This document shows, one piece after another, positions 1-9,026 of a DNA stretch of 64,000 bases (position 1 is its first letter; every line of letters begins with the position of its first letter). Made by a program: the position numbers and the translations under genes. Source of the DNA: Caballeronia glathei (GTDB lineage: Bacteria; Pseudomonadota; Gammaproteobacteria; Burkholderiales; Burkholderiaceae); contig NZ_JFHC01000042.1 in the NCBI RefSeq assembly GCF_000698595.1, positions 1-64,000 on the forward strand, read 5' to 3'. The notes under the pieces were generated by a model. That model did no database searches, had not been told where the DNA came from, and was given only the letters and a program-made list of their open reading frames with translations.

Positions 1-177
1 ACAGCTATCCGGCTTGCTGTCTGTTCGACGCGAACAGTTGCCGCGAACGCAGGCGCGAGGCGGCCGAAACCCAATCGCGCCGATGCAAGAGAATTCTCAA
101 TTAGCGTGACAAGTGATTCTTCCGGCTTCGTCGGCGTTTAGAATTGCCGCCGTTTTGAACAGCCGGAGCAGGACATC

Positions 178-1470
178 ATGAAGAAGCTTCGCCAAGCCAA
201 CGCGAAGGGGCTGGGTAGCGTGCGCGGGCAGGCGACTCACGCGGCGCAGTTCGCCGAGGTCGCCTCACGGTTCGGCGACGCAATGGCGCGCAGCGACTTC
301 CGCACTGGCGCAAAGCTGGCTGAAGCGGCATTGCGCATCGTGCCGGGACACATGCAGGTGCTCTCCGACTACGCGATGTGCCTGATGCGCACCGGCGCCC
401 ACGCGGATGCCTACAGGATCTACACCGACATTCTTCAGGCACCGCCGGCGAGGCAACGTCAGGCGTCGTCGACGTGGTTTCACGGGCTCGTGGAGCTGTG
501 CGGCCTGATGGGAAAGCGCGACGAACTGCGTCGCCACGGCTGGCGAGCGCTGAGCGAAGCGGACGTGATATTCCGGGGATCGGCGCCCGAGCTCGGCGCG
601 GACCTGCAGCCGCCCGTCTTCGACAGGACGAAGCCGCACGAAAACATCATCGCGTTCTCCCTCTTTGGCGCGAATCCGCGATATTGCGAAACGGCCGTCA
701 TGAATGCGCGGGTGTCGCGCGAGCTCTTCGACGGCTGGACCTGCCGGTTCCATCTCGACAGCACCGTGCCCGAGCATGTTCATCGGCGGTTGCGCGAAGC
801 AGGCGCGCAACTCGTCGACATGGACGCCGCCGGCCCGAGCCCGATTCACCCGCTGATGTGGCGCTTTCTCGTCATGGAGGACGCGAGCGTCAAGCGCTTC
901 CTCATGCGCGACGCCGATTCGCTGCTCTCCGAACGTGAAGCCGCCGCGGTGGATGCGTGGGTCGCCAGTCCGTACCTGTTCCATCACATCCGCGATTACT
1001 GTTCGCACACGGAGCTCATCCTGGCGGGCCTGTGGGGCGGCTGCACCGGCGTCGTCCCGGGCGTCGTCGAAGCGATGCGCACATACTGCGCGGGAGCCGG
1101 CCAGGCCAGCGGCCGCTTCATCGATCAGCATTTCCTGCGCCAGTTCATCTGGCCGACGTTGCGCCAGAGCGTGCTGTGTCACGACGAACTCTTCGGCTTT
1201 CACGGCGCGCAGCCGTTCCCGTCGCACGCGCCGGTGCGCTGGAAGACGGATCAGTTTCACGTCGGCAGCAACGCGAGCCATCGTGCGATAGGCGGCGCAA
1301 GCGAATTGCCCGACGGAGCGTCGCTGCGCCTGCTCTTCTCCGACCCGCAAGGGAACATGCTTTTCGACTATGCATCGACTGTGCGCGACAAGTCCTGGCG
1401 GCTGGACATGCCGTTCTTCCTGATCGACGAGCTCCAGGAAGGCCGCCTGCGCGTGCACGTCACGCAGTAG
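178..1470 (+). CDS. TPR-containing protein with DxD glycosyltransferase-like region, function unknown
   Basis: The protein has 430 residues. Residues about 20-110 look like helical tetratricopeptide-type repeats. The middle part reads like a nucleotide-sugar glycosyltransferase: D245-A-D247 in the string LMRDADSLLS has the spacing of a metal-binding DxD motif, and it follows a block resembling a GT-A fold (FSLFGANPRYCETAVMNARV). There is no signal peptide or membrane segment, so it is probably cytoplasmic. The start is supported by GGAGCAGG about 7 bases upstream of the ATG. It stands alone and converges on sbcC with a 20-base gap. The 177 bases before it hold no gene that I can see. The DxD assignment is inferred from pattern; substrate and pathway are unknown. 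Confidence 0.75.
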   Translation: MKKLRQANAKGLGSVRGQATHAAQFAEVASRFGDAMARSDFRTGAKLAEAALRIVPGHMQVLSDYAMCLMRTGAHADAYRIYTDILQAPPARQRQASSTWFHGLVELCGLMGKRDELRRHGWRALSEADVIFRGSAPELGADLQPPVFDRTKPHENIIAFSLFGANPRYCETAVMNARVSRELFDGWTCRFHLDSTVPEHVHRRLREAGAQLVDMDAAGPSPIHPLMWRFLVMEDASVKRFLMRDADSLLSEREAAAVDAWVASPYLFHHIRDYCSHTELILAGLWGGCTGVVPGVVEAMRTYCAGAGQASGRFIDQHFLRQFIWPTLRQSVLCHDELFGFHGAQPFPSHAPVRWKTDQFHVGSNASHRAIGGASELPDGASLRLLFSDPQGNMLFDYASTVRDKSWRLDMPFFLIDELQEGRLRVHVTQ

Positions 1471-1490
1471 CCACGCGGCCGGGCGAACGA

Positions 1491-4400
1491 TTACCCGGCG
1501 GTGACTTCCACGGTCGAAAAGCCCACGCCCACGCTCTTCGCCACCCTGATTTGCAGCGGGATGCGTTCCTTGAGCGCCTCGACGTGGCTGATCACCCCGA
1601 TCGTCTTCCCGCGCGCGTTGAGCGAATCGAGTGCGTTCAGGGCGATTTCGAGCGTTTCGCCATCGAGTGTGCCGAAGCCCTCGTCGAGGAAAAGCGAATC
1701 GATCGAGGTCTTGTGGCTCACGAGATCCGACAGTGCGAGCGCAAGCGCGAGACTCACGAGGAACGACTCGCCGCCCGAGAGCGTGCGTGTGTCGCGCGCG
1801 ACGTCCCCCTGCCACGTATCGACGACTTCCATTTCCAGTTCGCCGCTCGCCCGGCGGTTCAGCTGATAGCGGCCGTGCAGCTGCACGAGCTGGCGGTTGG
1901 CGAGATGGATCAGATGATCGAGCGTCAGCCCTTGCGCGAACTTGCGGTACTTCGCGCCGTCGGACGAACCGATGAGGCTGCTCAGGCGCTGCCACAGGTC
2001 GTACTGCGTGCGCTGCGTTTCGATGGATGCGATGAGCGCCTGACGGCTCGAGCGCTGCTGTTCGTCGTGTTTCAGCGCCGCGCTGATTTCGCCTTGCCGC
2101 TGAGTCACGCTGCGCAGCGACGCCGCGTGTTCATCCAGTCGCAGTTGCAGTGCGTCGGCCGGCTGATCGGTCTTCGGGTCGGCGAGCAGTTCGGCACGGC
2201 GGTGATCAGCGGATGCGCGCAGGGTCTGCGCTTCGGTGAGAAGCTTGTCGAGCGCCGCCTTCAGCTTTCGCAGGCGATCGCGCTCGTCGTGTGAAAGCAG
2301 CGCTTGCACGAAGGCTGCCTCGTCTTCGAACGGACTGTGCGCGAGTGCGGCGATCCACGCCGCGTCCGACTTCTCGGCTGCCGCAGCGTCTTCCGAAAGC
2401 CGGTGCGTCAACGTCTGCTCCATGCCTTCGAGTACCGTCGCGCGATCGCGCATCGTCTCGTAATTCGAGGCTGCGTCGTTGAAATCGGTTTCCGCGTCCG
2501 GCGACACCTCGAACGGCTCCGACAGGAGTTCCGGGCGCGCGGTTTCGAGTGGCCGCCATCGCGCTGCCCACTTTTCCTCTTCGTCGAAAGCGACCTGAAG
2601 CGCCTGCCGCGCGGCGTCCGATTGACGAAGCAGCAGGCGGCTTCGCTCGTTCCCCTCCTGCCACGCGCGCCACTCGCTTTCGCGCTGCGCCAGCCACGCT
2701 CGCCAGTGCGCCCGGTCGCCCGGGTGCTCGCAGCCCGCCTCCACCACCGATGCGTTCAGCGCCTCCTCTCGCTGCGCAAGCTGTTCCCGCTGTGCGGCGA
2801 TCGCATCGGCCGCTTCCTTCAGTGACTTCTCGTCGGCGGCGCGCTTTTCGTCGAGCAGCCTCAGATCGTGCGCGCACTGGGTCGAGCGGTTCTCGGCCGC
2901 ATGCCGTGCCTGCACGCAGCGCTCGATTCGCGCTTTCAGCGCGTCGAGCGTTTCGAGCGTGTTTTGCGCGTGTTTCAGGCGCCCGGCATGTTGCTCCAAA
3001 TGCGCATCGAGCGCGGCGCGACCGGTCAGATCGGCGTCGAGCCGCGCGCACGACGTCCGCCAGTCTTCCGCATGGGTTGCATCGTCCGTGGTCCACTGAT
3101 CGACGCGCTTTTGCAGTTGCGCGATGGCTGCCGACGCGGCGTCCATGGCCGACTTCGCCGTGCGTTCCTGCTTGACGAGCGCGTCGAGCGCGGCTTCGTT
3201 CGCTTCGAGATCGCGGCGTGTCGCGGATACATCGAGCAATTGATATTCGACGATCGCGGGATGCTCGCGTGAACCGCAGAGCGGGCAGGGCTCGCCTTCG
3301 CGCAACGCCGCGCGATGGTCGGCGAGCTGCAGAATGAGTTGTTCCTGTTCGAGCAGCTTTCGCTTGTCGGCAATCCTTTCGCGCAGGGCACGGCAGGCTT
3401 CGTCGATGCGCTTGCGTTCCTGGGTGCTGCTGTTCAGTGCGGCGCGATGCCTAGCGAGTTCCGCGATCGCGGCCTGTTGCTGCTTCGCCCCGTGTTCGCG
3501 AATTTGCGCGAGATGCGCGAGCCGGTTCAGCGCAACCTGCTCCTGCTGAAGCCGCTCGCAGTGCGCTTTCAACTCCGCCTCCTGCCGGCCATCGAGCACG
3601 CGGGACCAGACCGCGCGTTGCGCCGCCTCGACCTGGCGCGCCTCGTCGAGCATTTGCGCTGCTTCGCGCACCACGTTGCGCTGCGCTTCGATGCGCTCGC
3701 CGTGCACGCCGATCGCGTGGGACAGCTGACGCTCTTTGTCGAGCGACACGCCGATGCCGTCGAGAAGCTGCTGCCGCGCATCGAATTGCGGGCGCCACGC
3801 CGCGATCCACTCCCCGAGCGCCTTCCGATGCGGGTGCTGGTCGAGCGACGCCTGCGCGTCCCGCGCTTGTCCAAGCAATTCGTCGAGCGATGCCTGGCGC
3901 GCGGCCGTGATCTGCTTTCGCAGATGAAACGCGAGCCGCGCATGGCGCGCGGTGTCCAGCGATGCGCGCTCGCGATCCGCCTTTGCCTTCGCGAGCCGTT
4001 GCGATGTTTCGGCGAGCGCATTGCGCGTGACGCGCATCGCGTCGTGTTGGGCCTTCAGCTTTTCCGCGGGCTCGCTTGCAGCGAGTGCGTCGAGATCGGG
4101 CTTCGCGTCAGCCAGCTCCTGAAGGGCGCTCTTTTCGTTCGCGCTTGCCTGCTCGAGCCTTGTCTGCGCCACGGCCAGTTCCTTGCGCCATTGCAGCATC
4201 GCATCGGTCGAGCGCTGCTGCACGATCAGTTGCGCCTCCTGCGCGGCGAGCCCTTCCGCTTCCTGCTTCAGCCCGGCAAGCTGTTCGTCGCCGAGCAGCT
4301 GCACGCCTTCGGCGCGAGCCTGAAGCGTGTCGAGCGCGGACTTTTCGTCGCGCGTGCGCTCGAACACGTTCTGCGAAATCAACCCGTAGATATCGGTGCC

Positions 4401-4928
4401 CGTCAGTTCTTCGAGCAACTCGGCGCGCTCGTTCGCCCTCGCTTCGAGGAACGCGGCGAAGCCGCCCTGCGCCAGCATCATCGACTTGGTGAAGCGCCCG
4501 AAATCGAGTCCCGTGATCTCTTCGACCATGCGCAGCTTGTCGTTGATCCGCTCCGTGACGATCGTGCCGTCCAGGCGCGCGAGTTCCACCTTCGGCGCCT
4601 GCAGGTTGCCGGTGGCCTTGTCGCGTGCGCGGCGCTGGCTCCAGAACGCGCGATAGCCTTTGCCCTTGACTTCGAATTCGACTTCGGCCAAGCACTCGAA
4701 CGTGTGCCGCGTCATCAATTCGTTGCTGCCCGCGGACACGGTGTCCATGCGCGGCGTGCGGTGATAGAGCGCGAGGCAGATCGCATCGAGCAGGGTCGTC
4801 TTGCCCGCGCCCGTGGGGCCGGTGATCGCGAAGAGGCCGTTGTCCCGGAACGGCGGCTGGCCGAAATCGATCTTCCAGTCGCCCTTGAGCGAGTTCAGGT
4901 TTCTCAGTCGAAGCGACAGGATTCTCAT
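1491..4928 (-). CDS. sbcC: Exonuclease subunit SbcC (Rad50-like SMC ATPase)
   Basis: SbcC is the ATPase of the SbcCD nuclease, which opens hairpins and cleaves long palindromes and blocked DNA ends during repair. The 1145-residue protein shows the Rad50/SMC layout: Walker A GPTGAGKT at residues 37-44, long coiled coils, a zinc-hook CPLC near residue 548, the ABC signature LSGGES near residue 1048 and Walker B LFLDEGFGTLD near residue 1080. The reading frame continues further upstream, but the ATG at 4928 (MRILSLRLRNLNSLKG) is the conserved family start and overlaps the sbcD stop codon as ATGA. The two genes are therefore probably translationally coupled. Confidence 0.95.
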   Translation of the reverse strand: MRILSLRLRNLNSLKGDWKIDFGQPPFRDNGLFAITGPTGAGKTTLLDAICLALYHRTPRMDTVSAGSNELMTRHTFECLAEVEFEVKGKGYRAFWSQRRARDKATGNLQAPKVELARLDGTIVTERINDKLRMVEEITGLDFGRFTKSMMLAQGGFAAFLEARANERAELLEELTGTDIYGLISQNVFERTRDEKSALDTLQARAEGVQLLGDEQLAGLKQEAEGLAAQEAQLIVQQRSTDAMLQWRKELAVAQTRLEQASANEKSALQELADAKPDLDALAASEPAEKLKAQHDAMRVTRNALAETSQRLAKAKADRERASLDTARHARLAFHLRKQITAARQASLDELLGQARDAQASLDQHPHRKALGEWIAAWRPQFDARQQLLDGIGVSLDKERQLSHAIGVHGERIEAQRNVVREAAQMLDEARQVEAAQRAVWSRVLDGRQEAELKAHCERLQQEQVALNRLAHLAQIREHGAKQQQAAIAELARHRAALNSSTQERKRIDEACRALRERIADKRKLLEQEQLILQLADHRAALREGEPCPLCGSREHPAIVEYQLLDVSATRRDLEANEAALDALVKQERTAKSAMDAASAAIAQLQKRVDQWTTDDATHAEDWRTSCARLDADLTGRAALDAHLEQHAGRLKHAQNTLETLDALKARIERCVQARHAAENRSTQCAHDLRLLDEKRAADEKSLKEAADAIAAQREQLAQREEALNASVVEAGCEHPGDRAHWRAWLAQRESEWRAWQEGNERSRLLLRQSDAARQALQVAFDEEEKWAARWRPLETARPELLSEPFEVSPDAETDFNDAASNYETMRDRATVLEGMEQTLTHRLSEDAAAAEKSDAAWIAALAHSPFEDEAAFVQALLSHDERDRLRKLKAALDKLLTEAQTLRASADHRRAELLADPKTDQPADALQLRLDEHAASLRSVTQRQGEISAALKHDEQQRSSRQALIASIETQRTQYDLWQRLSSLIGSSDGAKYRKFAQGLTLDHLIHLANRQLVQLHGRYQLNRRASGELEMEVVDTWQGDVARDTRTLSGGESFLVSLALALALSDLVSHKTSIDSLFLDEGFGTLDGETLEIALNALDSLNARGKTIGVISHVEALKERIPLQIRVAKSVGVGFSTVEVTAG

Positions 4929-6148
4929 GACGCCGCCGCCTCGCCGATGCCCGCCACGACTTCCCGATACATCGACGTCAGCTGGCTGCGCGTGTCGTCG
5001 TCGAGGGTTTCGGCCTGCAGGCGGCGCGCGAAGACGTCGTCGGGCGTAAGTTCGTTCAATGTTTCCTTTGCCTGCGCCTGCAGCGCGTTCTGCTGCGCCG
5101 GGCGTTCGCGCCGGATGCGCAGCACTTCGACGGGAAGCGCCTCCGTCATCTGCTGAATGCGTGCGTGCAGGTCGCTCAGATAGTCGTCGGCGCATACGAC
5201 GATTTCGAGCCACACGGTTGTGCCTTCCGGCACTTCGGCGGCTGCGGCGCGGATCGCGGCCGCGAGTTCGCCGAGCGACCCCCTGACCGACAGAAGCGGC
5301 TGAAAGCAGGGCACTTCGATCGGCGTGACGGCATCGAGCCCGTTGACGGAAACGTCCACGAGCAGCATCTCTTTCTGCTGGCGCGCCTCGTCGAAGCTGA
5401 GCGCGATCGGCGAGCCGCTGTAGCGGATATGTTCAAGGCCGCCGACTTTTTGCGGCCGGTGGATGTGCCCGAGCGCGATGTAGTCGGCGGCGGGAAAGGC
5501 CGGGGTCGGAAAGGCTTCCAGCGTGCCGACATAGATCTCGCGCACCGATTCGCTCGCGCTCGCGCCCACGGTCGTCAGGTGCCCGGTCGCGACGATCGGC
5601 AGTCGGAGGCCAAGCGCTTCGCGCTTTCGCTCGGCGAGTTCGTGCAGCGCGTGATAATGCGCCTGGATGGCCTCCGCAAGCGACGCCTGTTTTTCGCGCG
5701 CGCTCTCGCCCGCGATGCTCGTGAGCACGTCGCGCGGACGGATGAACGGAATCGCGCAGACAATCGCGCCGGGTTCACCGTCGCGCGTTTTCATGACCTG
5801 CACCTGTTCGTTCGGATCGTCCTGAACGGACGGGATCACGAACGTGCCGAGCAGCGCGAGCAACTCGCGCGATTCCTGCAGCATCGCGACGGAATCGTGA
5901 TTGCCCGCGAGCACGGTGAGTCCCACGCCTGCGTCGCGCATCGCGAGGATCAGCCGGTTGTAAAGCTCGCGCGCGTAGCTCGGCGGCGCGCCGGTATCGA
6001 AGATGTCGCCGGCTATCAGGACCGCGTCGACGCAATGGACCTTCGTCTGCTCGACGAGCCACGCGATCAGCTTTTCATGTTCCGTCTGCCGGGAATGTCC
6101 AAGGAAATACTGGCCGAGATGCCAGTCGGAGGTGTGCAGGATTCGCAT
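4925..6148 (-). CDS. sbcD: Exonuclease subunit SbcD (Mre11-like nuclease)
   Basis: SbcD is the metallophosphoesterase nuclease of SbcCD, the bacterial Mre11-Rad50 equivalent. The 407-residue product carries the expected metal-binding motifs in order: D8-W-H10, GDIFD at 47-51, GNHD, a later TGHLT and GHIHRPQ. The open frame extends upstream to 6544, but MRILHTSDWHLGQ at 6148 matches the family N-terminus, so I use that start. The last codon overlaps the sbcC start by four bases. The gene lies 122 bases downstream of the AraC-type regulator on the same strand; whether they share a transcript is unknown. Confidence 0.95.
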   Translation of the reverse strand: MRILHTSDWHLGQYFLGHSRQTEHEKLIAWLVEQTKVHCVDAVLIAGDIFDTGAPPSYARELYNRLILAMRDAGVGLTVLAGNHDSVAMLQESRELLALLGTFVIPSVQDDPNEQVQVMKTRDGEPGAIVCAIPFIRPRDVLTSIAGESAREKQASLAEAIQAHYHALHELAERKREALGLRLPIVATGHLTTVGASASESVREIYVGTLEAFPTPAFPAADYIALGHIHRPQKVGGLEHIRYSGSPIALSFDEARQQKEMLLVDVSVNGLDAVTPIEVPCFQPLLSVRGSLGELAAAIRAAAAEVPEGTTVWLEIVVCADDYLSDLHARIQQMTEALPVEVLRIRRERPAQQNALQAQAKETLNELTPDDVFARRLQAETLDDDTRSQLTSMYREVVAGIGEAAAS

Positions 6149-6270
6149 CGGTGATTGCGTCGGCTGAAGGGCGCCGGGCCTCGCGGCGCGAGACCCGGTT
6201 TGCGGGGCGTCGATCGTCGGGTCGTCGGATCGTCGCGGCAAGTTTAGCCGATCGCGGGGGGACGGCCTCG

Positions 6271-7149
6271 TCAGGGGCGAGGCTTCACTGGCAGCCAGAT
6301 TTCCGTGACCAGCTCGGTGGGCGGCGTCTCGCGCGGATCGTTGAGATACACCTCGTGCACCGGCGCGTCGCCGGTTTCGCGGCCGGAATGTGGCAGCCAT
6401 TCGCCGTAGAGCCACTGATAGGCGAAGCACAGCTGCGCATACGGGCCGACATGCGTGAGCACTGCGAAGTCGCCGCCCGCCACTTCCACGCGCGATACCG
6501 GCGCCTCGAATTCGATGCCGCGCGGCTGCGCGAGTTCGACACACGCCTGCGAGCGCAGATCGCTTTCGGCGACGGCGTCCGGATCGTCGAAATAGATGCC
6601 GAGCCAGCGGGCCTCGTTATCGAGCCGGCCGCGCCTGGCGAGCCAGTGCGAGACCGTCTCGAACGATTGCCCGATATTCATGTACGGACCCCGGTGCTCG
6701 ACGGCGGCGACCGTGAACGGCGCATGAGTGCGGATTTCGACGGGATGCATGGCTTCACCTCCTGGTCTGGCTGATTCGGGCGATACGGGGCGCCAGAGCG
6801 CCGCGCCGCCCTCGTTGCGAAATTGCGCCGGCGGCATGCGATAGCTCGCCTGAAACGCACGCGAAAACGCCTGCACGCTGCTGTATCCCGCGCGCTGGCC
6901 GATGGTGTCGAGCGGCGAGGCACTCCGCACTAGTTCGTTCGCCGCGCGATGCAGCCGCAGCCGCCGGACCGTCGCCGCCGCGGTTTCGCCGTAGAACGCG
7001 TGATAGATGCGGTGCCAGTGATACGGCGAAAGGCACGCGATTTCCGCGAGGCGGTTGAGATCGAGATCGTCGTCGAGATGATCGTGGATATACTCGACCA
7101 CGCTGCTCAGACGCGTTTCGTAGAAGCGCTCGTTGAGTTTGTCGTTCAT
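6271..7149 (-). CDS. AraC family transcriptional regulator with GyrI-like effector domain
   Basis: The protein has 292 residues in two domains. Residues about 10-110 form an AraC/XylS double helix-turn-helix (LNRLAEIACLSPYHWHRIYH, then IGQRAGYSSVQAFSRAF). Residues about 135-290 are a GyrI-like/BacR effector-binding fold, beginning with VEIRTHAPFTVAAVEHRGPY. This N-terminal HTH plus C-terminal GyrI order is that of the Rob/SoxS-related multidrug-responsive activators, which bind hydrophobic small molecules. It is divergent from the small zinc-ribbon gene at 7330 and upstream of sbcDC on the same strand. The ligand and target genes cannot be told from sequence. Confidence 0.9.
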   Translation of the reverse strand: MNDKLNERFYETRLSSVVEYIHDHLDDDLDLNRLAEIACLSPYHWHRIYHAFYGETAAATVRRLRLHRAANELVRSASPLDTIGQRAGYSSVQAFSRAFQASYRMPPAQFRNEGGAALWRPVSPESARPGGEAMHPVEIRTHAPFTVAAVEHRGPYMNIGQSFETVSHWLARRGRLDNEARWLGIYFDDPDAVAESDLRSQACVELAQPRGIEFEAPVSRVEVAGGDFAVLTHVGPYAQLCFAYQWLYGEWLPHSGRETGDAPVHEVYLNDPRETPPTELVTEIWLPVKPRP

Positions 7150-7329
7150 CGCCGGCCCCGGTTCGACTTCGATGGAACAAAGTTAGCACGCTCCCATTTA
7201 GCAAATCTTGCGGACTTTGATGCGCGGCCGAAAATCGGCAAGGGGCGCGCGCACGCGTACACTTCGGCATCGAATCTGCAAATATGGCGCGCCGGGCACG
7301 GCCGCGCTCAACCCCTCCGCGAAAAGATC

Positions 7330-7524
7330 ATGTTTACCTGTCGAAACCAGCCATGCGGCGCACAGTGGGAACTGTCGGACGTCGTCATCAAGAACGAGGG
7401 CCAGGGGCTCCTGTTCCGCTGCCCGCTGTGCGGCGCACGCAACAAGGTGATTCGCCACGACGCGTCCGACGGCACCATCACCTACGAGCAGGACAATTCG
7501 GTCCCGCCGAAGCAGACCAACTAG
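7330..7524 (+). CDS. Small zinc-ribbon-like protein (64 aa)
   Basis: This short protein has cysteines arranged as C-x4-C near the N-terminus (FTCRNQPCGAQWEL) and C-x2-C further on (FRCPLCGARN), a spacing that could bind one zinc ion as a ribbon. The frame is open further upstream, but the ATG at 7330 gives a compact protein that starts directly at the first cysteine pair. It ends 4 bases before dbpA, so the two are probably co-transcribed and dbpA may depend on it for translation. I do not recognise a named family. An RNA or ribosome-associated role is only inferred from the neighbour. Confidence 0.75.
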   Translation: MFTCRNQPCGAQWELSDVVIKNEGQGLLFRCPLCGARNKVIRHDASDGTITYEQDNSVPPKQTN

Positions 7525-7528
7525 AGCC

Positions 7529-8911
7529 ATGACGACCGATACGTCCTTCAGCAGCCTGCCGCTTTCGCCCGCGATGCAGGCGAACCTGCAACAGCTCGGC
7601 TATCTCACGATGACGCCGATCCAGGCCGCGAGCCTTCCCGCCGCGCTCGCGGGCCACGACCTGATCGCGCAGGCGAAGACGGGCAGCGGCAAGACCGCCG
7701 CGTTCGCGCTGCCGCTGCTCGCGAAGCTCGATGTGCGGCTTTACTCCGTGCAGGCGCTCGTGCTGTGCCCGACGCGCGAACTGGCTGATCAGGTCACGCA
7801 GGAGATCCGCCGCCTCGCGCGCGCCGAAGACAACATCAAGATCCTGACGCTGTGCGGCGGCACGCCGATGCGTCCGCAGATCGCGAGTCTCGAGCATGGC
7901 GCGCACATCGCGGTCGGCACGCCGGGGCGCATCATGGATCACCTCGAACGCGGCACGCTCGCGCTCGACGCGCTGCGCACGCTCGTCCTCGATGAAGCCG
8001 ACCGCATGCTCGACATGGGCTTCTTCGACGACATCGCGTCGGTTGCACGGCAGTGTCCGAAGGAGCGCCAGACGCTGCTTTTCTCCGCGACCTATCCGGA
8101 GGGCATCGCCAGGCTGAGCCAGCAGTTCCTGCGCCAGCCGAAGGAAATCAAGCTCACCGAGCAGCACACCGGTTCGAAGATCAAGCAGCGCTTCTACGAA
8201 GTCGACGACAACGAACGCCTGCACGCCGTGGGTCTGCTGCTCGACCATTACCGGCCAGTCAGCACGCTCGCGTTCTGCAATACCAAGCAGCAGTGCCGCG
8301 ACCTGCTCGATGTCCTGCGCGCGCAAGGTTTCGAAGCGCTTGCGCTGCACGGCGAGCTGGAACAGCGCGAACGCGATCAGGTGCTGGTGCAGTTCGCCAA
8401 TCGCAGTTGCTCGGTGCTGGTCGCAACCGATGTCGCGGCGCGCGGGCTCGACATCGCGCAGCTCGAGGCGGTGATCAACGTCGACGTGACGCCTGATCCC
8501 GAGGTCCACGTGCATCGCATCGGCCGCACGGGCCGCGCGGACGAGGAAGGCTGGGCGCTCACGCTCGCGAGCATGGACGAGATGGGGCGCGTCGGCAGCA
8601 TCGAGCAGGCGCAGGGCAAGGAAGTGGAATGGCATCCGCTCTCGGAGCTTTCGTCCGCGACGCCCGGACATCTGAAGCCGCCGATGGCCACGCTCCAGAT
8701 CCTCGGTGGCCGCAAGGAGAAGATCCGTCCCGGCGACGTACTCGGTGCCCTGACCGGCGAAGCGGGCTTCGCCGGTACGCAGATCGGCAAGATCAACGTG
8801 ACCGACATGTTCACGTACGTGGCGGTCGAGCGCGGTATCGCCGACGAGGCCGTGCGCAAGCTCATGGCGGGCAAGGTGAAGGGCAAGAAGGTGAAGGTGC
8901 GGCGGATCTGA
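7529..8911 (+). CDS. dbpA: ATP-dependent RNA helicase DbpA
   Basis: DbpA is a DEAD-box helicase that acts on 23S rRNA (hairpin 92) during assembly of the large ribosomal subunit. The 460-residue protein has motif I AKTGSGKT at 49-56, PTRELA near 81, DEAD at 155-158, SAT at 186-188, and motif VI HRIGRTGR in the second RecA domain. The C-terminal 75 residues (LQILGGRKEKIRPGDVLGAL onwards) are the DbpA-specific RNA-binding domain, which separates it from RhlE and other paralogues. No strong Shine-Dalgarno sequence precedes the ATG; translation may be coupled to the small gene 4 bases upstream. Confidence 0.95.
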   Translation: MTTDTSFSSLPLSPAMQANLQQLGYLTMTPIQAASLPAALAGHDLIAQAKTGSGKTAAFALPLLAKLDVRLYSVQALVLCPTRELADQVTQEIRRLARAEDNIKILTLCGGTPMRPQIASLEHGAHIAVGTPGRIMDHLERGTLALDALRTLVLDEADRMLDMGFFDDIASVARQCPKERQTLLFSATYPEGIARLSQQFLRQPKEIKLTEQHTGSKIKQRFYEVDDNERLHAVGLLLDHYRPVSTLAFCNTKQQCRDLLDVLRAQGFEALALHGELEQRERDQVLVQFANRSCSVLVATDVAARGLDIAQLEAVINVDVTPDPEVHVHRIGRTGRADEEGWALTLASMDEMGRVGSIEQAQGKEVEWHPLSELSSATPGHLKPPMATLQILGGRKEKIRPGDVLGALTGEAGFAGTQIGKINVTDMFTYVAVERGIADEAVRKLMAGKVKGKKVKVRRI

Positions 8912-9026
8912 GACGCGTCGGATGCGAAACACCGCGAAACGCCGCGATTTGATCAGACAAATCCGATAGTTCGGCGCGATGGCCTCGACTAGCATCGACC
9001 GGTTTCAATCTACCGATCGATCTGTC

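Noticed and set aside
3315..5156. A 613-codon open frame on the plus strand opposite sbcC/sbcD
   Set aside because: No motif and a composition typical of antisense frames in high-GC DNA.
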